Of a DNA stretch of 64,000 bases, positions 49,465 through 60,218 are shown one piece after another. How positions within the stretch are numbered: the stretch's first letter is position 1; each line of letters begins with the position of its first letter. Made by a program: the position numbers and the translations under genes. The DNA comes from Candidatus Peregrinibacteria bacterium. Its GTDB lineage: Bacteria; Patescibacteriota; Gracilibacteria; UBA1369; UM-FILTER-53-11. The notes under the pieces were generated by a model. The model saw only the letters and a program-made list of their open reading frames with translations, did not search any database and was not told where the DNA came from. The stretch covers positions 1 through 64,000 of the forward strand of contig JACPMA010000008.1 in assembly GCA_016186205.1 (NCBI GenBank), in the 5' to 3' direction.

Positions 49465-51000
49465 ATGCCTGCGAAAATTTTTTCTGCCTCAATTTTTGGC
49501 TTTGAATGCCGGCTTGTGGAGGTGGAAGTGGATATTTTGAACGGTCCGGCATCTATGACGATTGTCGGGCTAGGAGATGCATCGGTTCAAGAATCAAAAG
49601 AGCGAATTCGTTCTGCGATAAAAAACAGCGGTCTGGAATATCCGCGGCGCAAAAAAACCATCAATCTCGCGCCTGCGGATCTGCGGAAGCACGGCCCGAT
49701 GTATGATTTGCCAATCGCTCTTGGACTCCTAATACAGTCGGAACAAATTCCAAAAAATTGTCTAGAAGATACTTTCGTCGTAGGGGAATTGGCTCTATCC
49801 GGAATGCTTAGGCGGATTCCAGGCGTATTAACAATGATTTCTCATGCGGCGAATAAAGGCTTTAAATATGCAGTTATTCCTGCTGCGAATGCCGAAGAGG
49901 CGGCGCTTGTAAACGGTATCCGTATCATTCCGGCGCCGGATTTCAAAACTTTGGTTGATCATTTACGCGAAGAAAAAACCATCCCGCCTTATACGGCGGA
50001 GCTTGATGTCATAGATTTTTCTTCGGATAATCTTTGGCATTTTGAAGATATTCGCGGACACGAATACGCGAAACGAGCGCTTACAATTGCGGCGGCCGGC
50101 GGCCACAATGTGCTCCTTTATGGTCCGCCGGGTTCGGGAAAAACGCTTCTCGCCCGCAGTTTTCAAAGCATTTTGCCTTCGCTCAATTTTGAAGAAGCGC
50201 TTGATGTGACGAAAATTTATTCCATCGCCGGAAAACTTCCGGCTGATATTTCTCTCATTCATACTCCACCTTTTCGCGCCGTCCATCACACCGCGTCGAC
50301 AATTTCGCTCGTTGGCGGAGGAAGCATTCCGCGGCCGGGGGAAATTTCGCTCGCGCATCGCGGCGTGCTTTTTTTGGATGAACTTTTGGAATTTCCGCGC
50401 GCAAGTTTGGATTGCCTTAGACAGCCGCTGGAAGACGGGGTTGTTAATGTGACTCGCGTGGCCGGCTCTAGCCGTTTTCCGGCTCAATTCACCCTTATCG
50501 CCGCCACAAATCCATGTCCGTGCGGATATTTCGGCGATTCAACAAAAGCATGTTCATGCACGCCTTCACAGCTACAAAAATACAGAAAAGCGCTTTCCGG
50601 AGCGCTTTTAGACCGCATAGATTTAATGTGCTATGTACCTCGGCTTCCATTTGAAAAAATAACCACGCTTTCCGGCACCGACACTTCGAATAATATTCGA
50701 AAACGCGTGGCGACGGCGCGCGAAAAACAAAAACAGCGGTTTGGCGCCCTTGGCATGAACGGAACCGTATCAAGCAACGCCATACGCCAATACTGCGCAC
50801 TAAAACCTGATGCCATCGGACTTCTTAAAGAAGCTTTTTCGACATTTCAGTGCTCCGGACGGGCTTATTACAGAATTTTGAAAGTGGCGCGCACCATTGC
50901 CGACCTCGAAAACTCGCCGGAAATCGCGCCGCACCATCTTGCGGAGGCGTTACAGTATAGACCAAAATTGTTTGACAATTTGTCTGACAAAATGGTATGA
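49465..51000 (+). CDS. comM: YifB/ComM family Mg-chelatase-like AAA ATPase
   Basis: NAVTIVGLG-like start, NVLLYGPPGSGKTLLARSFQSILP, RPGEISLAHRGVLFLDELLEF, NPCPCGYFGDSTKACSC. Confidence 0.93.
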   Translation: MPAKIFSASIFGFECRLVEVEVDILNGPASMTIVGLGDASVQESKERIRSAIKNSGLEYPRRKKTINLAPADLRKHGPMYDLPIALGLLIQSEQIPKNCLEDTFVVGELALSGMLRRIPGVLTMISHAANKGFKYAVIPAANAEEAALVNGIRIIPAPDFKTLVDHLREEKTIPPYTAELDVIDFSSDNLWHFEDIRGHEYAKRALTIAAAGGHNVLLYGPPGSGKTLLARSFQSILPSLNFEEALDVTKIYSIAGKLPADISLIHTPPFRAVHHTASTISLVGGGSIPRPGEISLAHRGVLFLDELLEFPRASLDCLRQPLEDGVVNVTRVAGSSRFPAQFTLIAATNPCPCGYFGDSTKACSCTPSQLQKYRKALSGALLDRIDLMCYVPRLPFEKITTLSGTDTSNNIRKRVATAREKQKQRFGALGMNGTVSSNAIRQYCALKPDAIGLLKEAFSTFQCSGRAYYRILKVARTIADLENSPEIAPHHLAEALQYRPKLFDNLSDKMV

Positions 51001-51299
51001 TGGAAGCGATGAAAAAAACGATTACGATCAATAACCGCGAACTCGTGCGCTCATATCGACTGTACCGCGAAAAACTCCTTAATGGAGAAGTTGACCGCGT
51101 AATCATTCCTGTGAACGGGAAAAAATTGTATCTCGCCATACTGCCGGAAAAACCGACTCATCGCCCTGGCGACATCCGACCGCTACTTGAAAAAATTAAA
51201 CTGGAAAATCCGTATAAAGATTTGAAATTTATTCGTCTTTCCGGAGAACTGACCAGCCTAAAGCTTTGGAAAAAATCTGATAGGAAAAACCGCACATGA
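50997..51299 (+). CDS. Putative antitoxin paired with PIN toxin
   Basis: Small ORF overlapping both the comM stop (ATGA) and the PIN-domain start. Confidence 0.5.
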   Translation: MMEAMKKTITINNRELVRSYRLYREKLLNGEVDRVIIPVNGKKLYLAILPEKPTHRPGDIRPLLEKIKLENPYKDLKFIRLSGELTSLKLWKKSDRKNRT

Positions 51300-51685
51300 C
51301 TCGTTATCTGCTCGACACAAATATCGTCATCTATATCCTCAAAAATGACACAGGCGTCATGAATTTAATCTCGCGTTATTCAGGCGCGCTCTTCTTTATA
51401 AGTATAGTAACTTGGATTGAAACGCTTGGCGGGAGTTTCCATCATGGAAAAAATATACACGAACTTGCTCATACCTTAGAGGTTTTTTATCGTATACCAA
51501 TACATGAAAAAATTGCTATCTTAAGCGCAAATCTCATACAATCTTCAGCTCTCAAAAAACAAAAATTGCGTTTCCAGGATACTGTAATTGCGGCTACGGC
51601 TATTACAGAAAATATTCCTCTCATCACAAATAACCCCAAGGATTTCAGGCATTTTAAAGGACTCAAAATTATTTCGCCGAATTAG
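51296..51685 (+). CDS. vapC: PIN-domain (VapC-like) toxin
   Basis: RYLLDTNIVIYILKND, WIETLGG, RFQDTVIAATAITENIPLITNNPKDFRHFKGL. Confidence 0.8.
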   Translation: MTRYLLDTNIVIYILKNDTGVMNLISRYSGALFFISIVTWIETLGGSFHHGKNIHELAHTLEVFYRIPIHEKIAILSANLIQSSALKKQKLRFQDTVIAATAITENIPLITNNPKDFRHFKGLKIISPN

Positions 51686-51730
51686 CGTTTTGCAAGTTGA
51701 TGAACTCTCCGCTATACTCTGCCGGAAAGC

Positions 51731-54700
51731 ATGAAAAATTCGGCTAAACCCAAGAAGGTTCTCGTTCTTGGCTCCGGCGCGCTGAAGATCGGAGAGGCTG
51801 GAGAGTTCGATTATTCCGGTTCGCAAGCCATAAAAGCCCTGCGCGAGGAAGGCATCAAAGTCATCCTCGTAAATCCCAACATCGCCACCAATCAAACTTC
51901 CAAAAACCTCGCTAATGAGGTTTATTTTTTGCCGGTGAATCCGTTTTTCGTTGAAAAAGTGATTGCGCTTGAGCGGCCGGATGGAATATTGCTCGGATTC
52001 GGCGGCCAAACGGCATTAAATTGCGGCTTGGAATTGGATCGAAAAGGCGTGCTGAAAAAATACGGCATACGCGTGCTCGGGACATCCGTGAAAACCATTG
52101 AAATAACGGAAGACAGGGAACTTTTTAAAAAAGCGCTGGCTGAAATCGGCGTGGCTGTTCCGCGGAGCATCGCGTGTACGACAAAAGAAACGGCGAGGAC
52201 GGCAGCTAAAAAAATCGGCTATCCGGTGATTTTGCGCGCAGCGTTTGCGCTCGGCGGAAAAGGATCGGGGTCGGCCTATAACGAAGAACAACTCGACGAC
52301 CTTTTGGATACGGCATTCGCATTTTCGCCGCAAGTTTTGATTGAAGAAAATTTAAAAGGCTGGAAGGAAGTGGAATATGAAGTGGTGCGCGACCAATATG
52401 ACAATTGCGTGACGGTCTGCAACATGGAAAATGTGGATCCGCTAGGAATTCACACGGGGGAAAGCATAGTTATTGCTCCGTCTCAAACTCTCACAAATTC
52501 CGAATATCATTTCCTTCGCGAACTTTCTATGCGCGTCATCCGACACCTGGGCGTGATCGGCGAATGCAACATTCAATATGCGCTTGATCCACAATCTGAA
52601 ACTTATAGGGTTATAGAAGTCAATGCGCGTTTATCCCGATCTTCAGCGCTTGCGTCAAAAGCAACGGGATATCCGCTGGCTCATGTTGCTGCAAAACTTG
52701 CACTTGGATACCGTCTTTCGGAACTCAAAAATGCCGTGACGAAAAATACAACCGCGTGTTTTGAACCGGCGCTCGATTACGTCGCGCTCAAAATTCCTCG
52801 CTGGGACCTCGATAAATTCAAAAAGGTCTCGCGCGAAATCTCGACGGAGATGAAATCCGTCGGAGAAATCATGGCGCTCGGACGAAATTTTGAAGAAGTG
52901 CTGCAGAAAGGACTGCGCATGCTGCAAATCGGACTACAGGGATTTACGGCTAACAACAAAGTAAAACTGGAATCAAACAATCTTGCGCATGATATAGCCG
53001 TGCCGACGCCGAAACGGATTCTCGCCATTGCCGAGTCGCTCAAACGCGGCTGGTCAACTAGCAAAATCGAGAAACTTTCCGGCATCGACCGATGGTTTCT
53101 CGACAAAATGAAAAATATCATTGCGTGCGAACGGCGCCTTAAAAAACACCGCTGCACGACGGAAGATTTACGGCTTGCAAAACGCTTTGGATTTTCTGAC
53201 AAACAAATCGGCAATATCGTCGGCAAATCAGAAATGGAAATCCGGCAGCTGCGTAAAAAACTCAAAATACTGCCTCAAATCAAGCAAATCGACACTATGG
53301 CGGCCGAATATCCGGCCAAAACAAATTATCTTTACGTAACCTACCATGGCGAAAAACACGACATTACAGTCGATCACCGGCGTAAAAAAATAATGGTGCT
53401 CGGAAGCGGCGCATATGCGATCGGCACATCGGTGGAATTCGACTGGTGCGGAGTGACCTGCGTTCAAACGCTGGCGCGCGAAGGCTTTGAAACCATAATG
53501 GTGAACTATAATCCTGAAACGGTTTCCACGGACTATGATATTTGCTCTAAACTTTATTTTGATGAACTTTCCCTTGAACGCGTACTCGACATTTATGAAA
53601 AAGAAAAACCGATCGGCGTTGTGATTTCGACAGGGGGGCAGGTGCCGAATAATCTTGCTCTGAAGCTCCACGAGGCGGGTGTAAAAATTCTAGGGACATC
53701 GCCGCTGAATATCGATCGGGCGGAAGATCGGCATAAATTTTCCGGACTGCTCGATGAACTCAAAATCGACCAGCCGGTTTGGCGCGAATTAAGCTCGATT
53801 GCCAAAGTCAGCGATTTTGCTAAAAAAGTCGGCTACCCGCTGCTCGTGCGGCCGAGTTACGTGCTCTCCGGCGCCGCTATGAGCGTGGCGCATAATGATG
53901 ATGATCTTAAAATTTTTCTTAGCAAAGCAACCGATGTTTCTGAAGAAACTCCTGTTGTAGTAAGCAAATTTGAACAGGGTGCGAAAGAAATTGAAATAGA
54001 CGCCGTGGCGCATCGCGGGCAAATCGTCATTTACGCAATTTCCGAACATATTGAAAACGCCGGCGTTCATTCTGGCGACGCAACTATGGTTCTTCCGCCG
54101 CAAAAACTTTATTTTGAAACCGTAAAACGCATCAAACAGATAGCTCAAAAAATTGCGCACGTGCTTCAAATTTCCGGCCCGTTCAACATACAATTCCTCG
54201 CGAAAAATAATTTAGTGAAAGTCATTGAATGCAACTTGCGCGCAAGCCGAAGTTTTCCATTTGCTTCAAAAGTAACCGGCCATAATTTCATAGAAATCGC
54301 CACGTACGCCATGCTCGATCTGGAAAAAATCAAACATTACAAAACGATGAAGTTCCATACGCTCGACCTTGAACATGTCGGCGTCAAAGCTCCGCAGTTT
54401 TCTTTTTCACGGCTGAAAGGAGCTGATCCGGTGCTCGGAGTAGAAATGGCTTCGACCGGAGAAGTTGCATGTTTTGGAAACGATCTTTCCGAAGCGCTAC
54501 TAAAAGCCATGATTTCAGTGGGCTTTATAATTCCCAAAAAAAATATTTGCCTGACCATCGGCCGCATTGAAGATAAAGCGGATTTTCTGCCGTCGGCCAG
54601 AAAGCTGGCGCGGCTTGGGTTCAAGCTCTTTGCCACCGAAGGCACTGCGGCATTTTTGCGGCAAAACGACCTCGATGTAACGACTCTGCACAAAGCGCGC

Positions 54701-54940
54701 ACCGGAAAACATCCGAGCATTATCGATTATCTCATTGAGAAAAAACTCGACCTTGTCATTGATGTTCCAAAATCATACAGCCGCGCCGATATCACTGACG
54801 GTTACCTAATTCGCCGGCGCGCAATAGACTCAAACATTCCGCTTATAACAAATCTTCAAATTGCCAGAGCCGTTGTGGATGCAATTGAACGGTATAAAGA
54901 AACAGACCTTGAAACGAAACCGTGGAGCGCATATGTCTAA
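51731..54940 (+). CDS. carB: Carbamoyl-phosphate synthase large subunit
   Basis: VLGSGALKIGEAGEFDYSGSQAIKAL, EVNARLSRSSALASKATGYPLA, C-terminal MGS domain. Confidence 0.95.
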   Translation: MKNSAKPKKVLVLGSGALKIGEAGEFDYSGSQAIKALREEGIKVILVNPNIATNQTSKNLANEVYFLPVNPFFVEKVIALERPDGILLGFGGQTALNCGLELDRKGVLKKYGIRVLGTSVKTIEITEDRELFKKALAEIGVAVPRSIACTTKETARTAAKKIGYPVILRAAFALGGKGSGSAYNEEQLDDLLDTAFAFSPQVLIEENLKGWKEVEYEVVRDQYDNCVTVCNMENVDPLGIHTGESIVIAPSQTLTNSEYHFLRELSMRVIRHLGVIGECNIQYALDPQSETYRVIEVNARLSRSSALASKATGYPLAHVAAKLALGYRLSELKNAVTKNTTACFEPALDYVALKIPRWDLDKFKKVSREISTEMKSVGEIMALGRNFEEVLQKGLRMLQIGLQGFTANNKVKLESNNLAHDIAVPTPKRILAIAESLKRGWSTSKIEKLSGIDRWFLDKMKNIIACERRLKKHRCTTEDLRLAKRFGFSDKQIGNIVGKSEMEIRQLRKKLKILPQIKQIDTMAAEYPAKTNYLYVTYHGEKHDITVDHRRKKIMVLGSGAYAIGTSVEFDWCGVTCVQTLAREGFETIMVNYNPETVSTDYDICSKLYFDELSLERVLDIYEKEKPIGVVISTGGQVPNNLALKLHEAGVKILGTSPLNIDRAEDRHKFSGLLDELKIDQPVWRELSSIAKVSDFAKKVGYPLLVRPSYVLSGAAMSVAHNDDDLKIFLSKATDVSEETPVVVSKFEQGAKEIEIDAVAHRGQIVIYAISEHIENAGVHSGDATMVLPPQKLYFETVKRIKQIAQKIAHVLQISGPFNIQFLAKNNLVKVIECNLRASRSFPFASKVTGHNFIEIATYAMLDLEKIKHYKTMKFHTLDLEHVGVKAPQFSFSRLKGADPVLGVEMASTGEVACFGNDLSEALLKAMISVGFIIPKKNICLTIGRIEDKADFLPSARKLARLGFKLFATEGTAAFLRQNDLDVTTLHKARTGKHPSIIDYLIEKKLDLVIDVPKSYSRADITDGYLIRRRAIDSNIPLITNLQIARAVVDAIERYKETDLETKPWSAYV

Positions 54941-54953
54941 AATGCTGCTTGCC

Positions 54954-55553
54954 CTATCGGCCTAGCGCTGCTCGGACATTTTCAAAAGGACGATCTTCAA
55001 AAAGCGTTTTTGTTTCCCATTGATCGCCGGTTTTTGTCGCGCGGATATAAGTCATTAAAAATGGCGGCAAAGGACTTATGCGCAAAGAATAACCGCTGTA
55101 TTCGCCGTCTGGGCGGAAGAAGTTAAATTTTGTGCAAGATTCATCGGTCGGCCTTGTAGTCGCCCCTGTTCCCAAACGTTTTTGTGCAAACCATGCGGCA
55201 ATAGCATTTCTATTTGATTGCGCTGCAAGCGCTTCTTGTTGAAGCTGGCGCTCTGCAGTAGACGATAAACTGGCTGCAAAAGAATTGGCAGCATGCGGAG
55301 GAATAACCAATCGCAATGCGGCAAGAAGGCGAGAATTGAAATGACGTTGTGTATCGGGAGCCGGCGCATCAGGCGCAGCAAAAGATTCGAGTACAGACTC
55401 ATGGTTTTTACCATTTGAACCGGGTCTTGGTGCATTACTTAAGCCCGCTGCTTCTAGATCTTCTAAGGAAACGCCATTAAACCAAGCGGTTTCTAATTCG
55501 CCGTCAGCTAACGGATCGACTATCTGAAGATCTGGTGTGGTATCTGGTGGCAT
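54954..55553 (-). CDS. Hypothetical protein
   Basis: 199-aa ORF with no recognised motif. Confidence 0.45.
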   Translation of the reverse strand: MPPDTTPDLQIVDPLADGELETAWFNGVSLEDLEAAGLSNAPRPGSNGKNHESVLESFAAPDAPAPDTQRHFNSRLLAALRLVIPPHAANSFAASLSSTAERQLQQEALAAQSNRNAIAAWFAQKRLGTGATTRPTDESCTKFNFFRPDGEYSGYSLRISPLPPFLMTYIRATKTGDQWETKTLFEDRPFENVRAALGR

Positions 55554-55649
55554 ATATAGTTTGACATAATACTAAATTGGTGTAATTTGTCAATAGTATT
55601 TACCTAAACCTGTACAAAACCATTTCTAATCTGTTACAACCTTATTGAT

Positions 55650-56567
55650 ATGAGACAACATAGACCCCTTCTAAAGAATACAGAAAAGCTGAAACGCGGG
55701 CTCGCCCAGATGCTTAAAGGAGGTGTAATCATGGATGTGGTTACGTCGGATCAGGCAAAGATTGCTGAAGCAGCTGGCGCGGTTGCAGTTATGGCGCTCG
55801 AGCGGGTGCCGGCCGATATTCGCAAACAAGGAGGTGTTGCTCGCATGTCTGATCCTAAATTAATACGTGCGATCATGAAAGCTGTTTCAATTCCTGTTAT
55901 GGCAAAAGTGCGCATCGGGCATTTTGTCGAAGCGCAAATTCTGGAAGCGCTCGGGGTTGATTATATTGATGAATCTGAAGTTTTGACGCCGGCGGATGAA
56001 GAATTTCATATAGCGAAAGAAAAATTTCGCGTGCCATTTGTGTGCGGAGCGCGCGATTTGGGCGAGGCTCTGCGGAGAATTGCGGAAGGCGCATCAATGA
56101 TTCGCACAAAAGGGGAGGCGGGAACTGGAAATGTGGTGGAGGCAGTAAGGCATATGCGGCGAATTACTGGCGAAATAAAAGAGCTTCAGGAAAAATGGAA
56201 TTTTCTAAAAGGAGCGCGCAAAATTTTTATGTTCAAGAAAAAGGCTGAAAGTTTGCGCGTGCCAGTCGAACTGGTCGAATTGGTTGCCATGCACGGCAAG
56301 CTGCCTGTGGTAAATTTCGCTGCCGGCGGAATTGCAACGCCGTCCGATGCCGCGCTCATGATGCAGCTTGGCGCTGAAGGAGTTTTTGTCGGTTCTGGAA
56401 TTTTTAAGTCGGAAAATCCTCAAAAACGCGCACGCGCCATAGTTGAGGCTGTGCTCCATTTTGATAATCCGGATATTATTGCAAAAGTTTCCGAAGGGCT
56501 CGGTATCGCCATGGAAAGTTACGAAATCGAAAAACTCGACCAGCTCTACGCGAAGCGGGGGATTTAA
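55650..56567 (+). CDS. pdxS: Pyridoxal 5'-phosphate synthase subunit PdxS
   Basis: [67 protein letters not shown]. Confidence 0.96.
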   Translation: MRQHRPLLKNTEKLKRGLAQMLKGGVIMDVVTSDQAKIAEAAGAVAVMALERVPADIRKQGGVARMSDPKLIRAIMKAVSIPVMAKVRIGHFVEAQILEALGVDYIDESEVLTPADEEFHIAKEKFRVPFVCGARDLGEALRRIAEGASMIRTKGEAGTGNVVEAVRHMRRITGEIKELQEKWNFLKGARKIFMFKKKAESLRVPVELVELVAMHGKLPVVNFAAGGIATPSDAALMMQLGAEGVFVGSGIFKSENPQKRARAIVEAVLHFDNPDIIAKVSEGLGIAMESYEIEKLDQLYAKRGI

Positions 56568-57790
56568 AAAACTTCAGCAAAACTATTTACAACCAACACG
56601 GCGCTTAATGCAATGAGCGCAACAACCGTAGTCCATGCGATAACATTATGCCACGGCTTATTTGTATAATGCCCCATGAGCCATTTTTTGTTTACGAGCA
56701 GCACAATGAAAATGAGCACCGGCGCCAGTAAAATGCCATTCACCACCTGCGCCGTGAGCATGACTTTTAAAAGCGGCGTCTGTGGAAAGAGCGCCGGAAT
56801 TGCGCCGAGAATAATAAGAACCGTAAAAATTCCGTTAAACCAAGGCGCCTCGCGGAAACTTTTGTTCACGCCTGATTCAAATCCAAGGCCTTCGCAGATG
56901 AAATAAGAAGTAGCGAGCGGGACAATCATAGCGCCGAGAATTGATGCGTTCAGCAAGCCGATCGCGAAGAGTATTTCCGCAAATTGTCCGGCAAATGGAA
57001 GAAGGGCCCGCGCTGCATCGGCGGCGGTTTCCACTCTGATGCCGTGAACAAAAAGCGTGGCTCCGGATGCCACCATAATAAAAAAAGCAACTGCGCCGGA
57101 AAGTATTGCTCCGATTCCAACGTCAAATTTCGTGTAGCGGTAATCCTCCGTCTTCACGCCTTTTTCTACAACCGATGATTGCAGAAAAAATTGCATCCAT
57201 GGCGTAATCGTCGTACCGATGACTCCAACAAGCATCAAAAGATAAGGTTTTGAAAATTCAAATGAAGGCCGCAATGTACCCTCAAAAACCTCGCCCCAAT
57301 TCGGACGCGCCAGAAAACCCGAAACAATGTAGGCGAAATAAAGAATGGCCGCGGCAAAAAATATTTTCTCCGCGGAACGGTATGTGCCTTTCGTAATAAC
57401 CCACCAAACGAGGAATGCGGCGATCGGCACGGATACGTATCGCGGAACGTCGAAAATTTCCATGCTTCCGGCGATGCCGGCAAATTCGGAAAGGATGGTT
57501 GAAAGATTTGCAATAAGCAATCCGATGAGCATGTAGAATGTGGTTTTTGCGCCGTATACTTCTCGTACAAGATCAGAAAGTCCTTTTCCGGAAACCACAC
57601 CCATGCGCGCGCACATTTCCTGAACGATAACGAGAACGAGTGTAATCGGAATCATCACCCAAAGAAGACGGTATCCGAAATGCGCTCCGGCTGCGGAATA
57701 AGTGGCTATGCCTCCGGCGTCATTTCCGACTGCGGCTGCAATAATGCCTGGGCCGATTAGCGCGAGAATTTTTAATGCGCGATGCTTCAT
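56564..57790 (-). CDS. Nramp-family divalent metal transporter with variant TM1/TM6 motifs
   Basis: [51 protein letters not shown]; about 11 TM segments. Confidence 0.85.
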   Translation of the reverse strand: MKHRALKILALIGPGIIAAAVGNDAGGIATYSAAGAHFGYRLLWVMIPITLVLVIVQEMCARMGVVSGKGLSDLVREVYGAKTTFYMLIGLLIANLSTILSEFAGIAGSMEIFDVPRYVSVPIAAFLVWWVITKGTYRSAEKIFFAAAILYFAYIVSGFLARPNWGEVFEGTLRPSFEFSKPYLLMLVGVIGTTITPWMQFFLQSSVVEKGVKTEDYRYTKFDVGIGAILSGAVAFFIMVASGATLFVHGIRVETAADAARALLPFAGQFAEILFAIGLLNASILGAMIVPLATSYFICEGLGFESGVNKSFREAPWFNGIFTVLIILGAIPALFPQTPLLKVMLTAQVVNGILLAPVLIFIVLLVNKKWLMGHYTNKPWHNVIAWTTVVALIALSAVLVVNSFAEVF

Positions 57791-59037
57791 GCTGCTGCTT
57801 TAAATAATGGCAAAATATCATCAACCGTAATAATGCCCTCGAGTTTCTTATTTTTCCCGACAACCGGAATGGCGATTAAATTGTACTTTGTGAATTTTGC
57901 AACGACTGATTTTGCATGTTCCCGACTCTTTGCAAAAACCGGCTTCCGTTTTATAAGAGAAGCCAGCGGCGTTTGAGGTTCGACAAAAATAAGTTCGCGG
58001 AGGGAAATTACACCCTCAAGGCCGCCTTCGCCATCAACAATATAAAGATAATAAATATATTCCGCCTGCTGGCCTTTGCTGCGAAGTTCCTTAAGCGCTT
58101 CTTCGGCAGTCAAAGTTTTTTGGAAAGCGACAAATTCAGTATTCATGAGGCTGCCTGCGGTATTTTTCCGGAACTTTAGCAATTCGTGAATGTCTTTTGA
58201 GTCAGAAGTGCGCATGGTTGCCAGCACATGCTGCATTCGGCGCCGCGGGAGTTCGGAAACGATGTCGGTTGCCGCATCAGGTGCAAGGCGTTCGAGAACT
58301 TGCGTTAGGGTTTCATCTTTCAATTTTCCGAGAATTTCTTTCCGCACTTCCGGATTTAATTCCGCAATGGTTTTTGCAACCGTATCGGTCGGCAATGCCT
58401 GCAGAATGGAAGTGCGTTCAAAGTGATCAAGGTCAGACATAATGTCTGCCAAATCAGCAGGATGCATTTGCTTTAATTGTTCTTGCGCGACCGTAAGAGT
58501 GATGTCATGACGGATGCGCGCCGGAAACGGATCAATGTATTTTGCCGGCACGAGGGTATTGGAAAAAGAACGTCGGAGGATTTGCGCGAGAGAAAGGGCC
58601 CATTGTTCTAATCCTATACGCCGGAGGAGCCCGCGCAGCCCGATATCGGCAGCCACCATAAAAAGCTCGTCTTTCACCGCAACAATTTTTAAATCATTCA
58701 CGCGCACAACGCGGTGATTTTCCGTATCGATGATTTGCTGATCGAGAATATCGCGCTTTAAACGGAGTTCATCTTCATCATAATCGATCGGCGCAATTTC
58801 AGCAAATTTTTTATTTACTTTTAAGCTTACCGGGTCGGCTTCTATGGAATGAATATCATGCCATGGAACAATAACGCGGTGTCCGTCGCGGGTGCGAATA
58901 CGCACTTTGGTTATAAGAAAATTCCCGTTCTGTCTTTTTACGATGAAATCGCGAAAATTTCCGTAGTATTTTTCGTCGATTGTGTAGACGGGTTTGCCAA
59001 TAAGCGTGGAAAAGAAAATTTCAGAGAAGAAAGCCAT
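57787..59037 (-). CDS. MgtE N-terminal domain plus CBS pair protein with N-terminal PRC-barrel-like region, no TM domain
   Basis: MHPADLADIMSDLDHFERTSILQALP...LERLAPDAATDIVSELP...; CBS-like GVISLRELI / GIITVDDIL; ORF extension to 59466 is antisense to pdxT. Confidence 0.85.
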   Translation of the reverse strand: MAFFSEIFFSTLIGKPVYTIDEKYYGNFRDFIVKRQNGNFLITKVRIRTRDGHRVIVPWHDIHSIEADPVSLKVNKKFAEIAPIDYDEDELRLKRDILDQQIIDTENHRVVRVNDLKIVAVKDELFMVAADIGLRGLLRRIGLEQWALSLAQILRRSFSNTLVPAKYIDPFPARIRHDITLTVAQEQLKQMHPADLADIMSDLDHFERTSILQALPTDTVAKTIAELNPEVRKEILGKLKDETLTQVLERLAPDAATDIVSELPRRRMQHVLATMRTSDSKDIHELLKFRKNTAGSLMNTEFVAFQKTLTAEEALKELRSKGQQAEYIYYLYIVDGEGGLEGVISLRELIFVEPQTPLASLIKRKPVFAKSREHAKSVVAKFTKYNLIAIPVVGKNKKLEGIITVDDILPLFKAAA

Positions 59038-59077
59038 AGATGATTGCTTAATCTTATTTTCAAGGTAAAATATCGCC

Positions 59078-59683
59078 GTGTCAATAAAAAGTGTGCAAAT
59101 TGGCGTTTTAGACATCCAAGGCTCCGTAGAAGAACATTTGGCAATGCTTGGAAAAATAGGTGCGAGCGCTGTTGCTGTAAAAACAAAAAAGGATTTGGAT
59201 GAAGTCGACGGTCTTATTATTCCCGGCGGCGAATCTACCACTATCGGGAAATTAATGAAAAAATATAGACTGGATGAAGAAATTAAAAAGCGCGGAGATA
59301 CATTAACGATTTGGGGAAGCTGTGCAGGCGCAATTCTTCTCGCAAAAAAAATCCGCAATCGCAAACCGGATGCGCTTGGGTTGATGGATATCGAAATCGC
59401 ACGAAACGCATACGGCCGGCAAATTGACAGTTTTGAAACGAAGCTTTCGGTGCCGAGTTTGCGCAAGCAAAAAATCCCTGCGATTTTTATACGCGCACCA
59501 CGCGTGAAAAAGGCTTCTCCAAAAGTAAAAGTACTGGCAGAATACCGTGGGGAGCCGGTTATGCTACAGCAAGAAAATCTTCTTGCAACTATGTTTCACC
59601 CGGAGCTCACCAACGACCCCACGATCCACCGATATTTCCTTGAACTCGTAGCAACCTATGCCAAAAGTAAAAATGGATATTGA
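59078..59683 (+). CDS. pdxT: Pyridoxal 5'-phosphate synthase glutaminase subunit
   Basis: GVLDIQGSVEEHLAML, LIIPGGESTTIGKLM, WGSCAGAILLA; GTG start. Confidence 0.93.
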   Translation: MSIKSVQIGVLDIQGSVEEHLAMLGKIGASAVAVKTKKDLDEVDGLIIPGGESTTIGKLMKKYRLDEEIKKRGDTLTIWGSCAGAILLAKKIRNRKPDALGLMDIEIARNAYGRQIDSFETKLSVPSLRKQKIPAIFIRAPRVKKASPKVKVLAEYRGEPVMLQQENLLATMFHPELTNDPTIHRYFLELVATYAKSKNGY

Positions 59684-60218
59684 GGAAGCCGTCAAGGCGC
59701 TCATCGCCTCCCTCGGTGAAAGCGTTTCAAGTCAACAGCTCTCTAAAACGCCGACGCGCGTGGCACGGGCTTTTGAAAAAGTTTTTTCAGGCTATGGGAG
59801 GGACCCGCAGGCGCTCCTCACGGTTTTTGAAGATGAGCACTACGATGAAATGATTGTTGTAAAAGACATTGAATTCTACTCAACATGCAGCCATCACCTC
59901 CTCCCGTTTTTTGGAAAAGCGCACATCGGCTATATTCCGAATGGAAAAATCATCGGCCTCTCAAAAATGCCGCGCCTCGTAGAAATTTACTCACGACGAT
60001 TGCAGGTCCAAGAACAACTCACCATGGAAATCGCCCGAGCCCTCAAGGATCTCGTGCATCCGAAAGGGGTGGGCGTTGTGCTTGAAGCAAAACATCTTTG
60101 CATGATGGCCCGCGGCGTGGAAAAACAAGGAAGCCAAGTTGTGACATCGTCGATGATGGGGCTGTTTAAGAAAAATTTGAATACGCGCAGCGAATTTTTA
60201 AAATTAATTGGAAAATAA
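59658..60218 (+). CDS. folE: GTP cyclohydrolase I
   Basis: EFYSTCSHHLLPFFGKAHIGYIPNGKIIGLSKMPRLVEIYSRRLQVQEQLT. Confidence 0.95.
   Translation: MPKVKMDIEEAVKALIASLGESVSSQQLSKTPTRVARAFEKVFSGYGRDPQALLTVFEDEHYDEMIVVKDIEFYSTCSHHLLPFFGKAHIGYIPNGKIIGLSKMPRLVEIYSRRLQVQEQLTMEIARALKDLVHPKGVGVVLEAKHLCMMARGVEKQGSQVVTSSMMGLFKKNLNTRSEFLKLIGK

Noticed and set aside
59038-59466. N-terminal extension of the MgtE-N/CBS ORF
   Set aside because: Antisense to pdxT and not MgtE/PRC-like; conserved start is at 59037.
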